Of a stretch of 64,000 bases of DNA, positions 23,043-35,515 are shown piece after piece. Position 1 is the first letter of the stretch; every line of letters begins with the position of its first letter. Position numbers and translations under genes: made by a program. Below the pieces are notes generated by a model. That model did not search any database and was not told where the DNA came from. It worked only from the letters and a program-made list of their open reading frames with translations. Source of the stretch: Andrena cerasifolii (lineage: Eukaryota > Arthropoda > Insecta > Hymenoptera > Andrenidae); assembly GCF_050908995.1 (NCBI RefSeq), contig NC_135120.1:9189433-9253432 (forward strand), written 5' to 3'.

Positions 23043-23110
23043 TAAGAAATAAGCAATTATAAAATTTCTCGAGAAATTCTCGGGAAAGCATTCTCGAGAA
23101 GGAGCACTAC

Positions 23111-26100
23111 TTGCATGACATTTGTTGAGCATCGCAATGGATATGATACGCCAGGAAAGTTCATACATTCCGGGGAGCACCTTGTATAGAGCGGGGCGAT
23201 TAACGAGTACATATTTGCGGCTCGATTCCTCCGCTGCGTGTATCGGCGGTCGCGTTTTCAATCGACGATCCACGGGGGAGGAAAGTTATTCAGACGCGAT
23301 GGGAACGCGAGCGACCACGGACTGGCAACTTCTGAAGAGGGCCCCCGATTAATCACGCGCCATTGACGGGAACATTAGGCGGAGTTAATTAGAGCGTTTT
23401 GAGATACCGCTAATTCGCAGCTGCGCGACATCCATTGACGTTTGACGCCTCAGCGTTCGCATTATCGTGTTCGATGCGCTCTGCGGCGGCAACTGGTACA
23501 CCCAAGAGGACTCCTCGTCGCATCGTCACGGTGTAACCCGCGATGCTCCTAATCACCGTAATTGGAGGGGGAGGCTTAGGCTCGCTCGCATCCAGAACGA
23601 AGTCATCGAACGATAATTGTGGAATATCAATAGAGCCGCGAGTGAGCTGGCCGGAGCCGAGCTCTTCACAGGCTACCCTAATATTTGCGCCGCTCGCGAG
23701 GAGAGGTTTCGGCTGTTTGATCTCGATTCAGCCGATTTCGATCGTTTCCGCCCGGGTAAATAAAATTTCCGTCGAGCTCGACGGCCGGGAGTGATCGTTA
23801 CAAATTAACCAGCAGCTGCGCGACTGGCCCGCCGTCAGCGTCTGATCAGCGGGAACGCTAAAGCGACGGGTGTCCGAGCCGGTCGTTATCAAATAAACGA
23901 TTCAATTGAAAGTTTGGAATTGCTCGGTTGCGAAGTTTTTTTTCATCGCGTCCCGCGTCGCCAGTCCAATCTGGCCTCGGTTCGACGCGCGGATCCCTCG
24001 GACGTGTATTTTATAATTCACGGGGAACGATTAATAATTAACGGCGAGCAAAGGGGGCGTGCGGACGCGCGCGAAACGCCACGGTAGCGTCGCGACGTTT
24101 ATGCGGCGCGAGGGGTGAAAAAGAGACACGCGAAACGCGGCGAAGCTAGGTAGAGCATAATCAATACTTTCAGGTGCTGTTGCTCTTAGATGATCCCGCT
24201 TATCTGTTATGACGTTCGACGGTGCAGGTAACGGTGCATCCCCTACGATCCCGCGTATATACGACTATAAGCCCGGCTTCCCGCTCGATAATTATGTAGT
24301 ACACTAAATCTGGGTATTAGCGCGAGAAGATTATTACGTCGGCAACTTCGGGACAGAAGAACTTTATTTAATAACGCGTTTTCCTTTCGCGTTAACGAGC
24401 GCCGCGCGAACTTCGCCCCATGAATTTCTATGCGTACAATCCGCCCTGTAGTTTAAACTTTGGAAGATGCATTGGAAAACGAACAGAGCTACCGAGGTGT
24501 GGTTGCAGGCCCATATTTCCCGGGCACTTTGTTGTCATTCAGACCGACGAGCCACCGTTGTATTTCACGCCGAGTTCTTTCGCGAGAATGGGGGTTGCTA
24601 AAGTTCAGCATCGCCCCCAACTTTCGAATGCTTAAGCGAATGGCTGAGAAGCAGGTTTAAGTAATCCTTTATTCAACGGTGCAACTATTCTTCCGTTATT
24701 TTTCGGAAAGTTTATCGCTTCCTCTAGAATCTCCCCAGACCCATACCTTTCGACCAGTAGCACACTGGCAACGCTCCGTCGCGCCCTTCGAGGACACGTG
24801 CCGCTGTCGACGGGCACGTTATCATCGACAGCCGAATCGATGGCCGGAATTTTAAAAAGTACGTACACGCGAGGCACGTGCGCGGTGTCTACCATACATC
24901 TTAATCTACGGTATTATTCAATACACTCACCAAGGAGGGCGGTACCCTGACAGCGAAATATGCCCGAATAAATCTCCGCTGCGTCAACTTACCTGGAACA
25001 AACAGAAAAAAAAGAGCGCCAGGTTAGAAAGGTACATTTACGTTTCTCGCGATTACGATGAAGCACGGCTGCGATATTACTCGAAGCGACAGAGGGATAG
25101 ATTTCTCTCCACGAATTATGCGCGCGAGAAAGTTCCCCAGCATCCAGCCGGGGCGGAGGGACCCACCCGTGCCACCTTGCAGGGAAGGTAAGAGGAGCGT
25201 GCTACGTAAAAGGTTATTTATCTTTCCCCGCTGTTAGCCGCGTCGAGTAAAATTGAAGAACATTTTCCAGAGACAGTCACGTAGTATAATAAGTATAGAG
25301 GGAAGGGTAGCTAAAGGGTGTTAGAGACAGAGGCGGCGAGGGCGAGAGGAGGAGCATGATCCTCGCCCTTGCCTCGCGAGAGTGCTTCTGCATAACGACC
25401 CGGTACTCGACTTGAAAGTCAAATCCGTCATAAGTTTGGCAGCGATATTGTTTGCCGTCGCTAAGGACTATTTTCCTGGCCGCGCGGTGTTTCCCGGCTG
25501 GTGCGGTATGCGTGCCGGTGTCCTGCGAGGACGCATAATGAAAACCGAGTGATTTACGAGCGGCCCTTTGTTCCCCGAAAACGGCATCTTTTTTAAATTA
25601 AACGTCAAACTCGGCGATTCCTCCTGGCGCGCGAGACACCGCGTACTTTCTCTGGGCTGCTGTCCGCGCGCTCTATCATTCCGCGCCAGAATTAAACAAA
25701 CGATGCCTGGGGTAGATAATTGGCGTTCATTAACGCACGAAACAAGCCGTGCTCGTACAGAATTAATGAATGAAAATGTTGCCGGTCTGAAAGCTTCCTA
25801 CAGTGGCTCCGCAAACACGCGAGCTAATAAAGCATCCCCCGAAAGGGAACAATACGCGTCTTTGTAAAAGCAGGCAATATCTCGCGCGAGACTTCCCGCT
25901 AATTAAGAAGCTTGCGGCGACGCTGCTTCCCCGCAGACTCGAATAAATGAATCTCCTTAAAAACTATCCTATCAACGTCCGGGGAAGACTGTGTGAAAAG
26001 CTGCGAGCGATTCATCGTATCTTATGCGGAGGCGTTTGCAACGAAGAACAGAGGTAAAAGTGGCTAGCCAGTGCTGGCGGTAAAATATGATGTTATCTAG

Positions 26101-26503
26101 TGAGTATCTCTGTGTGCGTTGAGTGTGAAACAATATAGCGAGGTTTTTTCTGATATCGATTCCTCTTCTGCGCTATCTCTTCGAGTCTACACGGGCGTAC
26201 GCTTTTAACCCTTTTAACCCTTGGTACAGTAGAATCGGGTCAGCGTCGACCCCGATACTCGATTCTTTCGCCTGCTTTCGCCTCGTGAATTGCTAACACT
26301 TTTTCATTATGGATGTAGGCTGGAATCGAAATATTGTCCATGGAGGGTCAAGCTTTTGTTCACACATGAAAGAACTCCACGTTTTCGGTGACGTCGCATT
26401 CGATTCCCGTGTAATTAATTACGCAGCTATTCTGCTTCGAGACGCTCTCGAGACACAATAACGCACTGCTGAAAGAGATGCTCGATTACACGATTTATTT
26501 GTT
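23111..26503. other. CpG-rich unique stretch, no gene supported
   Basis: About 3.4 kb of repeat-poor unique sequence. GAGGC..GAGGGCGAG (about 25328-25346) can pair imperfectly with CTCGCCCTTGCCTC (25363-25377). A duplicated decamer CTTTTAACCC is at 26201-26220. Open frames are below 100 codons. This may hold conserved noncoding elements; none can be named from sequence alone. Confidence 0.5.
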
Positions 26504-27567
26504 TGAAACTGTGCAGATTTGTAGGGGACCGCGATAGAAGTATCAGGCAATTTTTCATTTGTCCCCGTTTTCGGTTCTCCAGATTGAAAACTATAGTGGG
26601 TAGAAAAAATTTATATAAAAATTTGAATGGGTTCTTATGCTATATAAAACTTTAAATTACCAATTTTAAGCAATTTGATTGCACATTTTTTATAGAGCAT
26701 AAAAAGCCGTTAAGTTTTCATCGAAATTATTCTTTCATATCTGCTACAGTTTTGAAAATATACGGGAAAGTAGGAAATCACATATTAATCTTTAAGGGGA
26801 CCTTCCGGTCTAGAGCCCTAAGAAATAGGTGATGTTTAGGAATTAATTACAGGAAAACTACTATATATAATTTGATGGGACTTTTTGCATTGTATTAAGG
26901 ATGTCTTAAATTACAGAAATATATTTTTTGTATTATAATTAATCATTGCAGACGGCAGTAGGGAGTCGTTAAAGTCAAGGCGTCAAAAAATTCATCCAAA
27001 TCGGTGGGACCTGTATCTCCAAAAGTAATTATGCGATTCGACCGAAACTTTTTTTATTTTGAAGAATCTACTTCTAGCTAGGGGGAAAACCAGAAAAAAA
27101 ATACAAAAATGACATTTTTTTAGAAAATACCGAGATTTGAAGTTTGAAATCACTTTTTCCCTATATTTTTCATCCTTTCAACGCCTTTGAAAATTAGAAA
27201 TTTTCAATTTTTTGTATTTTTTTCTGGTATCCGCCCTAGCCAGAAGTATATTCTTCGAAATAAAAAAGTTTCAGTCAAATCAGATAATAAATTTTGGAAA
27301 TACAGATCCACCATTTTGAGAACACTGTTTCCGCTACTCAAGTGCCTATAACTTCGGGAATTTTACGAATTTCAACAAATCTTTTTAAACGCGTATTCCT
27401 AAAAGATTAAACATTCGTAACATGAAATAAAAAAAAATCGACTTTTAGACCGGAACCTCCCCTTAAGGTGTACTTTCACTCCGAAGGACCGACAACGGGC
27501 GCAAACGAAAAATTGCCGGATACTTCTATTGAGGTCCTCTACAAATCTGCACAGTCTCAAAACAATC
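26504..27567. mobile_element. outer TIR element interrupted by the TTAA MITE
   Basis: About 90-bp imperfect inverted ends: the left contains ACTGTGCAGATTTGTAG then GATAGAAGTATC.GGCAATTTTTC, and the right (27483-27567) contains the complement, ending CTACAAATCTGCACAGT. The TTAA-flanked MITE occupies 26792-27466, so the host element is about 390 bp. No target duplication is assignable. Confidence 0.8.
26792..27466. mobile_element. TTAA-flanked MITE, copy 2, nested
   Basis: TTAA at 26792-26795 and 27463-27466 flanks ends GGGGACCTTCCGGTCTA and TAGACCGGAACCTCCCC. It aligns along its length with 339-1075 but lacks a block of about 60 bases corresponding to roughly 879-940 of copy 1. The fact that it inserted inside another element gives a relative age. 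Confidence 0.85.
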
Positions 27568-28983
27568 GGTTAACCGAACTTCCCTGAGCGATTGCCAACA
27601 GCTCGAGGACGCAGTACACAGTGCAGAGGCAACAACGGCACCCCCTTCTTCTTAGCGACATTTTCCCTCGCTCCCACGACCATTCCAGCGCAGAAATTTC
27701 CCTTAACTGCGCTTGAAAATCTGCCCTGTCCCACCCCCTCATCGCTGTTCACCCTGGTCCGCGTGCTAGAGGCCGGCTGCTTAAGTGCACGCTCCGCCCG
27801 CAGAAATTTCATAGACGTAACAATCTGGAGGCTATTACGAACTCTATGGGACTATTACGCGCAGCACTTTGAAGGCCGTACCTGGTCGGCAGCGTAGCCG
27901 CCTTCCCGTGGACACCTCCCGACCAAACGGAGCACCAATCTTCTAAGGGGGTGGTCAGGGAGACAGAGACATCGAAATTCACGGTATCGCCCATTTGTAT
28001 TTCGTCCGCGGAGAGAAATCCAATGTAGTTCGTGCGCGGGAAGCATCGTGCTCTCGAGCTTAAGTCGAGACGCTAAGACACTGGTATCGAGTGGGAGAAA
28101 GAATCGACTCGGTCGACAGGGTGAGCTCCAAGAACGGGAGCAGCCACTTATCAGTCTACTTCTAGCGCGTGTGTACACCTTCGTGATATTAGGAATATCA
28201 TTTCGAGAACGATAATTGGAAAACTGTCCTTGTGTTATTCAATAAGGAACTCGCGAGAATCCTTGCAGCAACGTTCCCCGTGTCACTCAACTCATCGTAA
28301 TCCACATCGCTGTGCAACCTGTCTACACGCCGCATTTCGCATTAATTAAACACAGCAGTAAGGCTCGACCAAGCTTAACAGCCCAAACAACGGATCAGCA
28401 TTCACGATAAATCCTTCTCGAGCACCGTCCGTTGTTATCGAATCAATAACACAAGCCTGCCAAAATATCACCGGGCAAATTAATGAACACGCGGCTTTGG
28501 TATTCGCTGGTACACGACGGAATTTCGACAGATTATTCGGAATAACATTTACGGGGGATTGTTCGAGCCCGTTCCGAGCGTCGGCAGAACGTTTCGGGGG
28601 CCGGCTGCGCCCGGCTCGCCATTCAATACCGTGGTTGGGAATCAAAGAAAGGGAGGGTTGCAGAATGAAAAGTATGAATGCAGAAGAGATCAAACATCCT
28701 CCGCGTGATCCCATTTCCACTTTCGCCGAACGCCACATCGCAGACGCTCTCATTAAAAACTACGTGTTTGAGTTGCTCTCATCAGCCGAGCCAACCTAAT
28801 CTCCTGCGAGCGCAAGCACGACAAACGCGGCCCGAAGCTTTCGGGATTGAAAAGTCCGCCGGCTGGGGTGTCCACGACTTTTTAAAAGTATGTAATCAAG
28901 GGAATGCGATTCCGCCTCTAACGATATCCACGCGAAAATTACGCCTCCCTGTTCTCACGCGAAAACACGCGATGCCATTTGAC
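27568..28983. other. unique stretch, no gene supported
   Basis: CpG-containing unique DNA. Overlapping frames of 60-146 codons on both strands have no recognised domain. Confidence 0.5.
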
Positions 28984-29097
28984 CAGAGTTGGGCAAAATT
29001 TAATCTAATTACAAATCACAAATTACGATTAAAATGTAATTGTGTAATTGATTTCACATTATTTTCACGTAATGAGATCACATTTTGCATAACTCTG
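28984..29097. mobile_element. 114-bp MITE with CAGAGTTGGGCAAAA ends
   Basis: The left end CAGAGTTGGGCAAAA and right end TTTTGCATAACTCTG are inverted copies with two mismatches. Flanking octamers (CATTTGAC, GATTTTAC) match at six of eight positions, compatible with a decayed 8-bp hAT-type duplication. The interior is AT-rich with repeated AATTAC/GTAATT words. Confidence 0.65.
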
Positions 29098-29115
29098 GAT
29101 TTTACCCGTATGGAG

Positions 29116-30327
29116 TAGGGCTGGGATTATTTGAATACCGAATTCTTTGGTATTCGAATATTCGAATACTTCAATTGCTCAGTTATTTGACGATTATCAT
29201 TCGAATATCAAAATATCCAAATGCTATTCGAATATTTAAGTATTCGAATACTGATGTATTCGAATAGAATTGTGTGAGTTATAAATCAAGTTCTTTAGGT
29301 TCATTTTTTTACAAGCTTTTATTTAGTTTCAGTTGTGAGTTCGTTAGTTTGTCATGGTGAAATCTTGTGACTTAATTTTGACCCACTTCAACATATCCGA
29401 TCAACTTGAAACTTTGCACAGATACATAGTTCTGATGACAATACAATAGTTTCACTAAAAAGCATGAAATACTTTATAGTACAATTTTTTTTTAAAAACA
29501 AGCTTTTATTAAAATGTACTAAAAAAGAACCAATAATTTTGATACCGTACAAATGACTGCCTGAGAAGAATTTCCTCATATGACTAAAAATAAACGCGTG
29601 AAAATATTGTATTATCATCCGGACTACGTAAGGTGAATGTCCCAATTTCTGTTCATTTAAAAGATAACTCGTCATAAAGAAGGTGTAAACAATTTGTTTG
29701 TGATCAAAATTTGCAGAGTAATTGATTAATTCTTTAATAATAAATCAACCAATTCAAAAACTATTTAAGAAAGATATTTCAAGATGTTTAACTATTAATA
29801 ATTTGCAATTAAATATATAATGCTCTAAATGTCCGTATTTCTGCTCATGAAATATAGCGATGTATGTATTGCCCCAAGCTCGTGCAACACTCGCGTAAAT
29901 GTTTAAATAATTTAGAATTATTTTGATGCAACTATAGTACAAACGTAACGCATATAATAATAAGAAAAATACGAAATGATCAGAAATGGGGACACGAACA
30001 GAAATTGGGACATCCACCTTATATATGCAAAGTTTCAAACAGATCGGATATGTTGAAGTGGGTCAAAATTAGCTTACAAGATTTCACCCTGGAAAATTAA
30101 GGAACTCACAGCTGAAACTAAATAAAAGCTTGTAAAAAAATGAACCTAAAGAACTTGATTTATAATTCACATCATACTATTCGAATACTGAAATATTCGC
30201 ATAGTATTCGAATATTTAAATATTCTAATAATAACAATCGAATACTCAAATATTCGAAGTTTATTCGTAGCATTCGAATACTTGTAAAATATTCGAATAT
30301 TAAATTATTCGAATAGTCCCAGCCCTA
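29116..30327. mobile_element. hAT-like non-autonomous element, family 2
   Basis: A perfect 8-bp duplication GTATGGAG (29108-29115 and 30328-30335) flanks ends TAGGGCTGGGATTATT and its right counterpart AGTCCCAGCCCTA. The arms are about 300 bp and begin with many ATTCGAATA-type words, followed by a matched segment (GACCCACTTCAACATATCCG on the left, complement on the right). The interior of about 500 bp has no recognisable transposase; minus-strand frames of 94-95 codons (29388-29675 and 29754-30038) are the two halves of an internal inverted repeat, both including sequence around CCCAATTTCTGTTC, so they are likely noncoding. Confidence 0.9.
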
Positions 30328-30335
30328 GTATGGAG

Positions 30336-33300
30336 CCGCCGAATGACTGCGCGAGCAGAGAAGCGTGGCTGACCAAACACTGGGCTCTACCACTGGATTT
30401 CGATCTTGGAGCACGCTCTTTCGTTGCTCGAGTGGGTTGTGTTTGATTGGAGACAGTGTATGAGTTTCGAGAGTGTCTTGAGCTTTTGGGGAATTGTTTC
30501 CTGTTAGAGAATGTTTCGAGACAAGCACCAATTAGCGATACGATGGAAAGGTTCTATGCGAAGAAACACCAGAAGAGCCCAGCATCCACATTTTACCGTG
30601 AAATTCTCACACGTTCATTGAGGAAAGTCGTAAAGAAACGACGATTCCACACTGAGAAATTGTGCGTTCAACGTTTAATCGTTGGGGGTGGGACAAGTTT
30701 GTTCAGCGGTGGTGTTTTTGAAGGGATGAGTCGAAGGGAGGTTGCAGTTATCGCGCCTTCCATTCTCGGGATCCCGGCGTTCTTAATGCATTTATAATAA
30801 AGAATGGCCTCTCATTATCCGGCGCATTAAGTGTTAACTACCCTTATCGTAAACTGGGTTTAAATGAACCCGATTACACCGCAGCCCCGCGGCAACGCTC
30901 GGCAAAACGAATTACGCCGACATCTTTCCAGAATAGCGTCGTGACTTTAATCACGCCCGTTGAAAATAGTTTAACAATTAGCTCGGATCCTGAGCGAATA
31001 AAGGCAACTTCGCTGCGATTCCCGCCCTCTGTCTCCCTCGGGGAGGGATTAATGTCTGTGATTTTTCCACAATGGCCTCCGCCTTGCTTATTAGCAACCT
31101 TTCTCGACTCTTTAGAGACACTTTTTAATGGCACTGCCTGCTGCGTTATTCCAATAGGAATAGATCTTGCTTTATTTATTGCACCTTTCGCGAGCCTCGA
31201 ATTTCACAGCTTGTGCATATATCATAGGGCTCATTGAGTATTCACTCCGAGGCCACTCGCAAGTCGCTGACACGCTTAACTCTAGTATTCTAGTCTCTAA
31301 GGGAATACCTCAGCAGCAATTAGCTTTCGAACCTATGTGCTTTCTATCTATACTTAAGAAAGTCTACTTAAGAATAGCACTTTACGCGAGCCGCGCATCA
31401 TAAAAATAGTTTCCACCCCATGAAGCGTTCAAAGGAGTCTTTGACATCTATTGAATTCCTGAAAGCGCTCTTTAAAAGGCGAAGCAAATTGCACGCCCAA
31501 GGAAATGTCAGAATATCGTGCCCCATGAATACGTAACTGTCGTGTTGTTCCATTCTACCCTGGAAATTGCGGGTAAGTCAACACTCGGTACATCGCGCAA
31601 AGGCAGATTTTTAAACACCACTCCAATTTGTATAGAGCGATTTTGCAGCGGGCTAGATTCCCGATAAAAAGGAACAAAGGGAAAGGCAAACAACGCATTG
31701 TTACTTTTAACTACCCGTTGCGGGGCGGTATCGCGGCGCCGAGCGATTTTATTCGAAACGTTGGCCAGTGTACAACCGAAAGAAAAGTTCGGCCAGCATC
31801 GGTCTTATTACTTAACAACAAATTCTCGCTAAGATTCGGCGCGAGTTCTCGATTACGTGGCAAACAATCGATCAATTATATCGGGGGATCAGCGCAGTGG
31901 CGAGGTTAATTAGTACTTGCGGTCTAACCGTGCGCACAGGGGACAAGGGAGACTTAATAACGGAAAGCTGACACCCCCGTCGACACAGCCATTCATTTTG
32001 GTGATTTACATGGGGGCGATGCAGGATGCTTTTAATCGATCCATGTAAATATCGCTGAAATTATAACGGCGACACCGAAGGAAAGGGTCGGGATGAAAAT
32101 TGTACGGTCATGAAGACAATGGATCTTGAAGTTGAAAAATCTCATTTGTTTTTCTGTTTAATGAAATCGCGCGTGTAGATTCGCGCGAGTAGCCATTCCG
32201 TATTTACGACCTGCGCATAAAAACCTGACATTCTGACGAGTATTCATATTAACAAACCCCCAACTAGAATCCACGTATTAATTACCGCGGAATCACGTGT
32301 AAACGATAGAGCAAGGGGTCCATTTGACAACGGATTTATTGTACGCATAGCCTGGACAGTACATCGATTTATCGAGTGGCTCAGTTAATACCTCGCCACG
32401 GTAATCCGTTAATAGCGCGTGATTACGATCTGACGCGACATTAGCGACTCTCTACTAACGCGTGAAAATTTCGTTCAGCCGTACGGCGACCGGCCGGGGA
32501 AGAACCGATGGCGAGGCACGTAAGTGGAATTTATATTACGAATAATATTCATGGCGACGGTTAAACATTGCGTGCCGATTGAATCCACGCTCGTGAGAAA
32601 GATGGCGAAAGAAACATGACCAACGAGCGTCGCTCTCCGCGACAGATTTACATAGGAACGCTTTTGCATTTTAATCTTCGTAACTCAATTAATTTAATTC
32701 ATGACGGGGTTCATTCGTTGCGCAACGTTTAATGTAAACGGCGGTGTTAATATTCATGCCCCGCGATTTTCTACTTCGCGGGCGGAACGTCATTTAAGGG
32801 GGATATCCTAATTAAGAGTAACGGCAGTGGGATTCTGTTACGTGGCTCGGGAAGCGAGGAAAAATGGGGGCGGACGTTATCACCATTCCGATGCCAGGTT
32901 CCTGAGAAATCGTGTAAGGTAGACTCGAGGCACGAGTGTATCGGGTGCCTCAGGAATTTTCGGACACTGTTAAACTTTCCTGCAAGAGAGTTCCCTTGTT
33001 AACGAAACCTCGCGCGCATCGTTAAATCATGAGTGGTACTGAGATAAAGGTACGAAGGAAAGAGTCTCAAGACCCCGTCGGTAGACGAGCACTCAGGTTC
33101 ACCGAACGGGAGGCTACAAGACGCATCTACTCTATCAGAATTAATTCAGAAACACGCCTATCTCCGGCGCAGCCTTGTCATTTCTTAGGAGGCTAGAAAG
33201 ACACTATCGGGGCTCGTGTAACCCTCTTTACCTGGAGCTCGGCACACCGTAAATAAGTAAACACGGCGGGAGCATCGCGAACCAATTAGAGTGACCTGAC

Positions 33301-33499
33301 TTTAGGGAAATGCATTTTAAACCCCTTGGCCTACAACATCGGGTGAGACCCGTGGTACGTCGATCGGGCGAAACGTAAACTTTTCGCCGATGTCTTTTCG
33401 TCTTAGTTATTCCTGGCCGCATACATATGTATTTACACATTATAAGCCCTGTTACCCAAGTTGCCGGCAACTTTGTTGGAACTGCGTAACGGGGCTAAC
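30336..33499. other. unique stretch, no gene supported
   Basis: About 3.2 kb. A 116-codon plus-strand frame (30447-30797, ATG start) has ordinary composition but no domain I recognise. Near 32003-32050, ATTTACATGG and CCATGTAAAT form a hairpin with a loop of about 27 bases. The remainder shows nothing definite. Confidence 0.45.
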
Positions 33500-33967
33500 A
33501 AGGAAAGATCCCGAACCCGGAAATTCAAAAAATTCTGAGACTTTGTGACTATGCAGGGGATTTCCTCCTGATTACAACGAAATTTTTGCTTGCTGCCGAA
33601 ATTCACTCTAAGGGGGTGAAATTGAACCCTTAAATTCCGGCTATTTTCCGATTTTGTGTTATAACTCGCGAACTTTAAGATCTGCAAGTTAACAAATGAT
33701 AGTCCTAATTAAAAGAAGCAACTTTTGTCGTGAAACTTTATTTGTAGGGGAGGCCGGGGCTAAAAGTTCCGATTTCGATAAAACATAAAAAATGACTGAA
33801 CAAAATAAAAAATTTGTCTTCATCACCCATCATGAATGCATTTCAATTTTTTAATAGAAAGATACGAATGTACCCGACCTGGCCACGTTTGCCCTCTCTT
33901 AGATTTCATTTGCCCACCCTCCAGAATTTAAATAAAAAATAAAAACCTCGAAAAGAAGGGTACAGGT

Positions 33968-34659
33968 GAAGCGATCGCGTTAAAGTTCGATTTTTCTAGA
34001 AAATATTATCAAAATCGTTCTTTCAACGATGCAGTCCGTTAGTTTAGATGTAGAAGCGATTTGCCCATGCATTAATTTCGTATGCCCACCCTTCAGAATC
34101 GAATTATTAATGAAGATAGCCAAGAAGTGCGGTACCCGTTGAAGCGATCGCGTTAAAGTTCGATTTTTGTGGAAAATATTATCAAAATCGTTCTTTCAAC
34201 GATGCAGTCCGTTAGTTTAGATGTAGAAGAGATTTGCCCATGTATTAATTTCGTATGCCCACCCTTCAGAATCGAATTATTAATGAAGATAGCCAAGAAG
34301 TGCGGTACCCGTTGAAGCGATCGCGTTAAAGTTCGATTTTTCTGGAAAATATTATCAAAATCGTTCTTTCAACGATGCAGTCCGTTAGTTTAGATGTAGA
34401 AGAGATTTGCCCATGCATTAATTTCGTATGCCCACCCTTCAGAATCGAATTATTAATAAAGATAGCCAAGAAGTGCGGTATCCGTTGAAGCGATCGCGTT
34501 AAAGTTCGATTTTTCTGGAAAATATTATCAAAATCGTTCTTTCAACGATGCAGTCCGTTAGTTTAGATGTAGAAGAGATTTGCCCATGCATTAATTTCGT
34601 ATGCCCACCCTCCAGAATCGAATTATTAATAAAGATAGCCAAGAAGTGCGGTACTCGTT
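33968..34659. repeat. 173-bp tandem repeat, four units
   Basis: Units run 33968-34140, 34141-34313, 34314-34486 and 34487-34659, all exactly 173 bp. Each starts GAAGCGATCGCGTTAAAGTT (the first-unit boundary set by the same word) and ends with a CCGTT- or CGTT-type word. They differ by single bases only. Short frames through them are repeat artefacts. Confidence 0.95.
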
Positions 34660-35019
34660 GAACCGAATACCTTTCCGTTCGTTTTTTTTCCGAATGAATT
34701 ATCAAAATCGATTGTTCTTACCTTAAAGGTTAAAGGTGTGTGGTGTCCTGTTATCCAAGAAATGTTGCACACACTTCTTTCTCACTTTATTCGAACGACA
34801 CTTCAATTTGTATCACTCATCGAACACTTCACACTTTTCACACATCTGCAGCATGTGCAGAATAACACCAGAGTGGTTTTCTAGTCATTTTTCACTAATT
34901 ACCGCAATGATATCGCACAACGGAAAATAATATAATCTCACAGTCACTTCACAAACCGTAAATGAATGCACGGTCTCGCAAGAGTTGCGTCCGAACTCTG
35001 TAGACCGACTGACTTTCGT

Positions 35020-35182
35020 GCGTCGTTGGAAGGAATTCGAGGGTACCGCAGACATCTGTTTACGTTTCGGCACGTTCGATGACGACACGCAGTGTTGATA
35101 CCCTAAGGGTAGCAGCGCCGAGTGCCACTGTCGAAACGTAAACAGATGTCTGCGATACTTTCGAATTCTTTCCAACGACGCA
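35020..35182. repeat. inverted repeat in the core of the foldback
   Basis: Left arm 35020-35071 and right arm 35130-35182 share GCAGACATCTGTTTACGTTT (complement on the right) and the edge word GCGTCGTTGGAA, with about 58 bases between them. A few mismatches. Confidence 0.85.
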
Positions 35183-35515
35183 CTCCTTGGCTATCTTTAT
35201 TAATAATTCGATTCTGGAGGGTGGGCATACGAAATTAATGCATGGGCAAATCTCTTCTACGTCTAAACTAACGGACTGCATCGTTGAAAGAACGATTTTG
35301 ATAATATTTTCTAGAAAAATCGAACTTTAACGCGATCGCTTCAACGGGTACCGCCCTTCTTGGCTATCTTCATTAATAATTCGATTCTGAAGGGTGGACA
35401 TACGAAATTAATGCATGGGCAAATCTCTTCTACATCTAAACTAACGGACTGCATCGTTGAAAGAACGATTTTGATAATATTTTCCAGAAAAATCGAACTT
35501 TAACGCGATCGCTTC
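35183..35515. repeat. 173-bp tandem repeat, inverted, about two units
   Basis: Inverted copies of the left array: a truncated unit ending at 35342 and a full 173-bp unit 35343-35515, each ending AACTTTAACGCGATCGCTTC. The unit count differs from the left arm, as expected from unequal expansion. Confidence 0.9.

Larger units (their letters stand above)
21524..23110. repeat. AT-rich composite repeat block
   Basis: Composition drops sharply to AT-rich between about 21540 and 23110. The word TTTCTCGAGAAAT.AGAAAT occurs at both edges (about 21647-21665 and 23030-23050), with further CTCGAGAA-type words at 21680-21710 and 23068-23100. The block may be one degraded element whose left end is TAGGGCTG at about 21525. 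It encloses a long palindrome and a minisatellite, listed separately. Confidence 0.5.

Noticed and set aside
29388..30038. Two minus-strand frames as a hAT transposase
   Set aside because: They lie in the two halves of an internal inverted repeat and show no DDE or zinc-finger motif.
34499..35281. Small frames in the 173-bp arrays as a peptide family
   Set aside because: They recur only because the DNA repeats; frames are short, on both strands, and interrupted between units.
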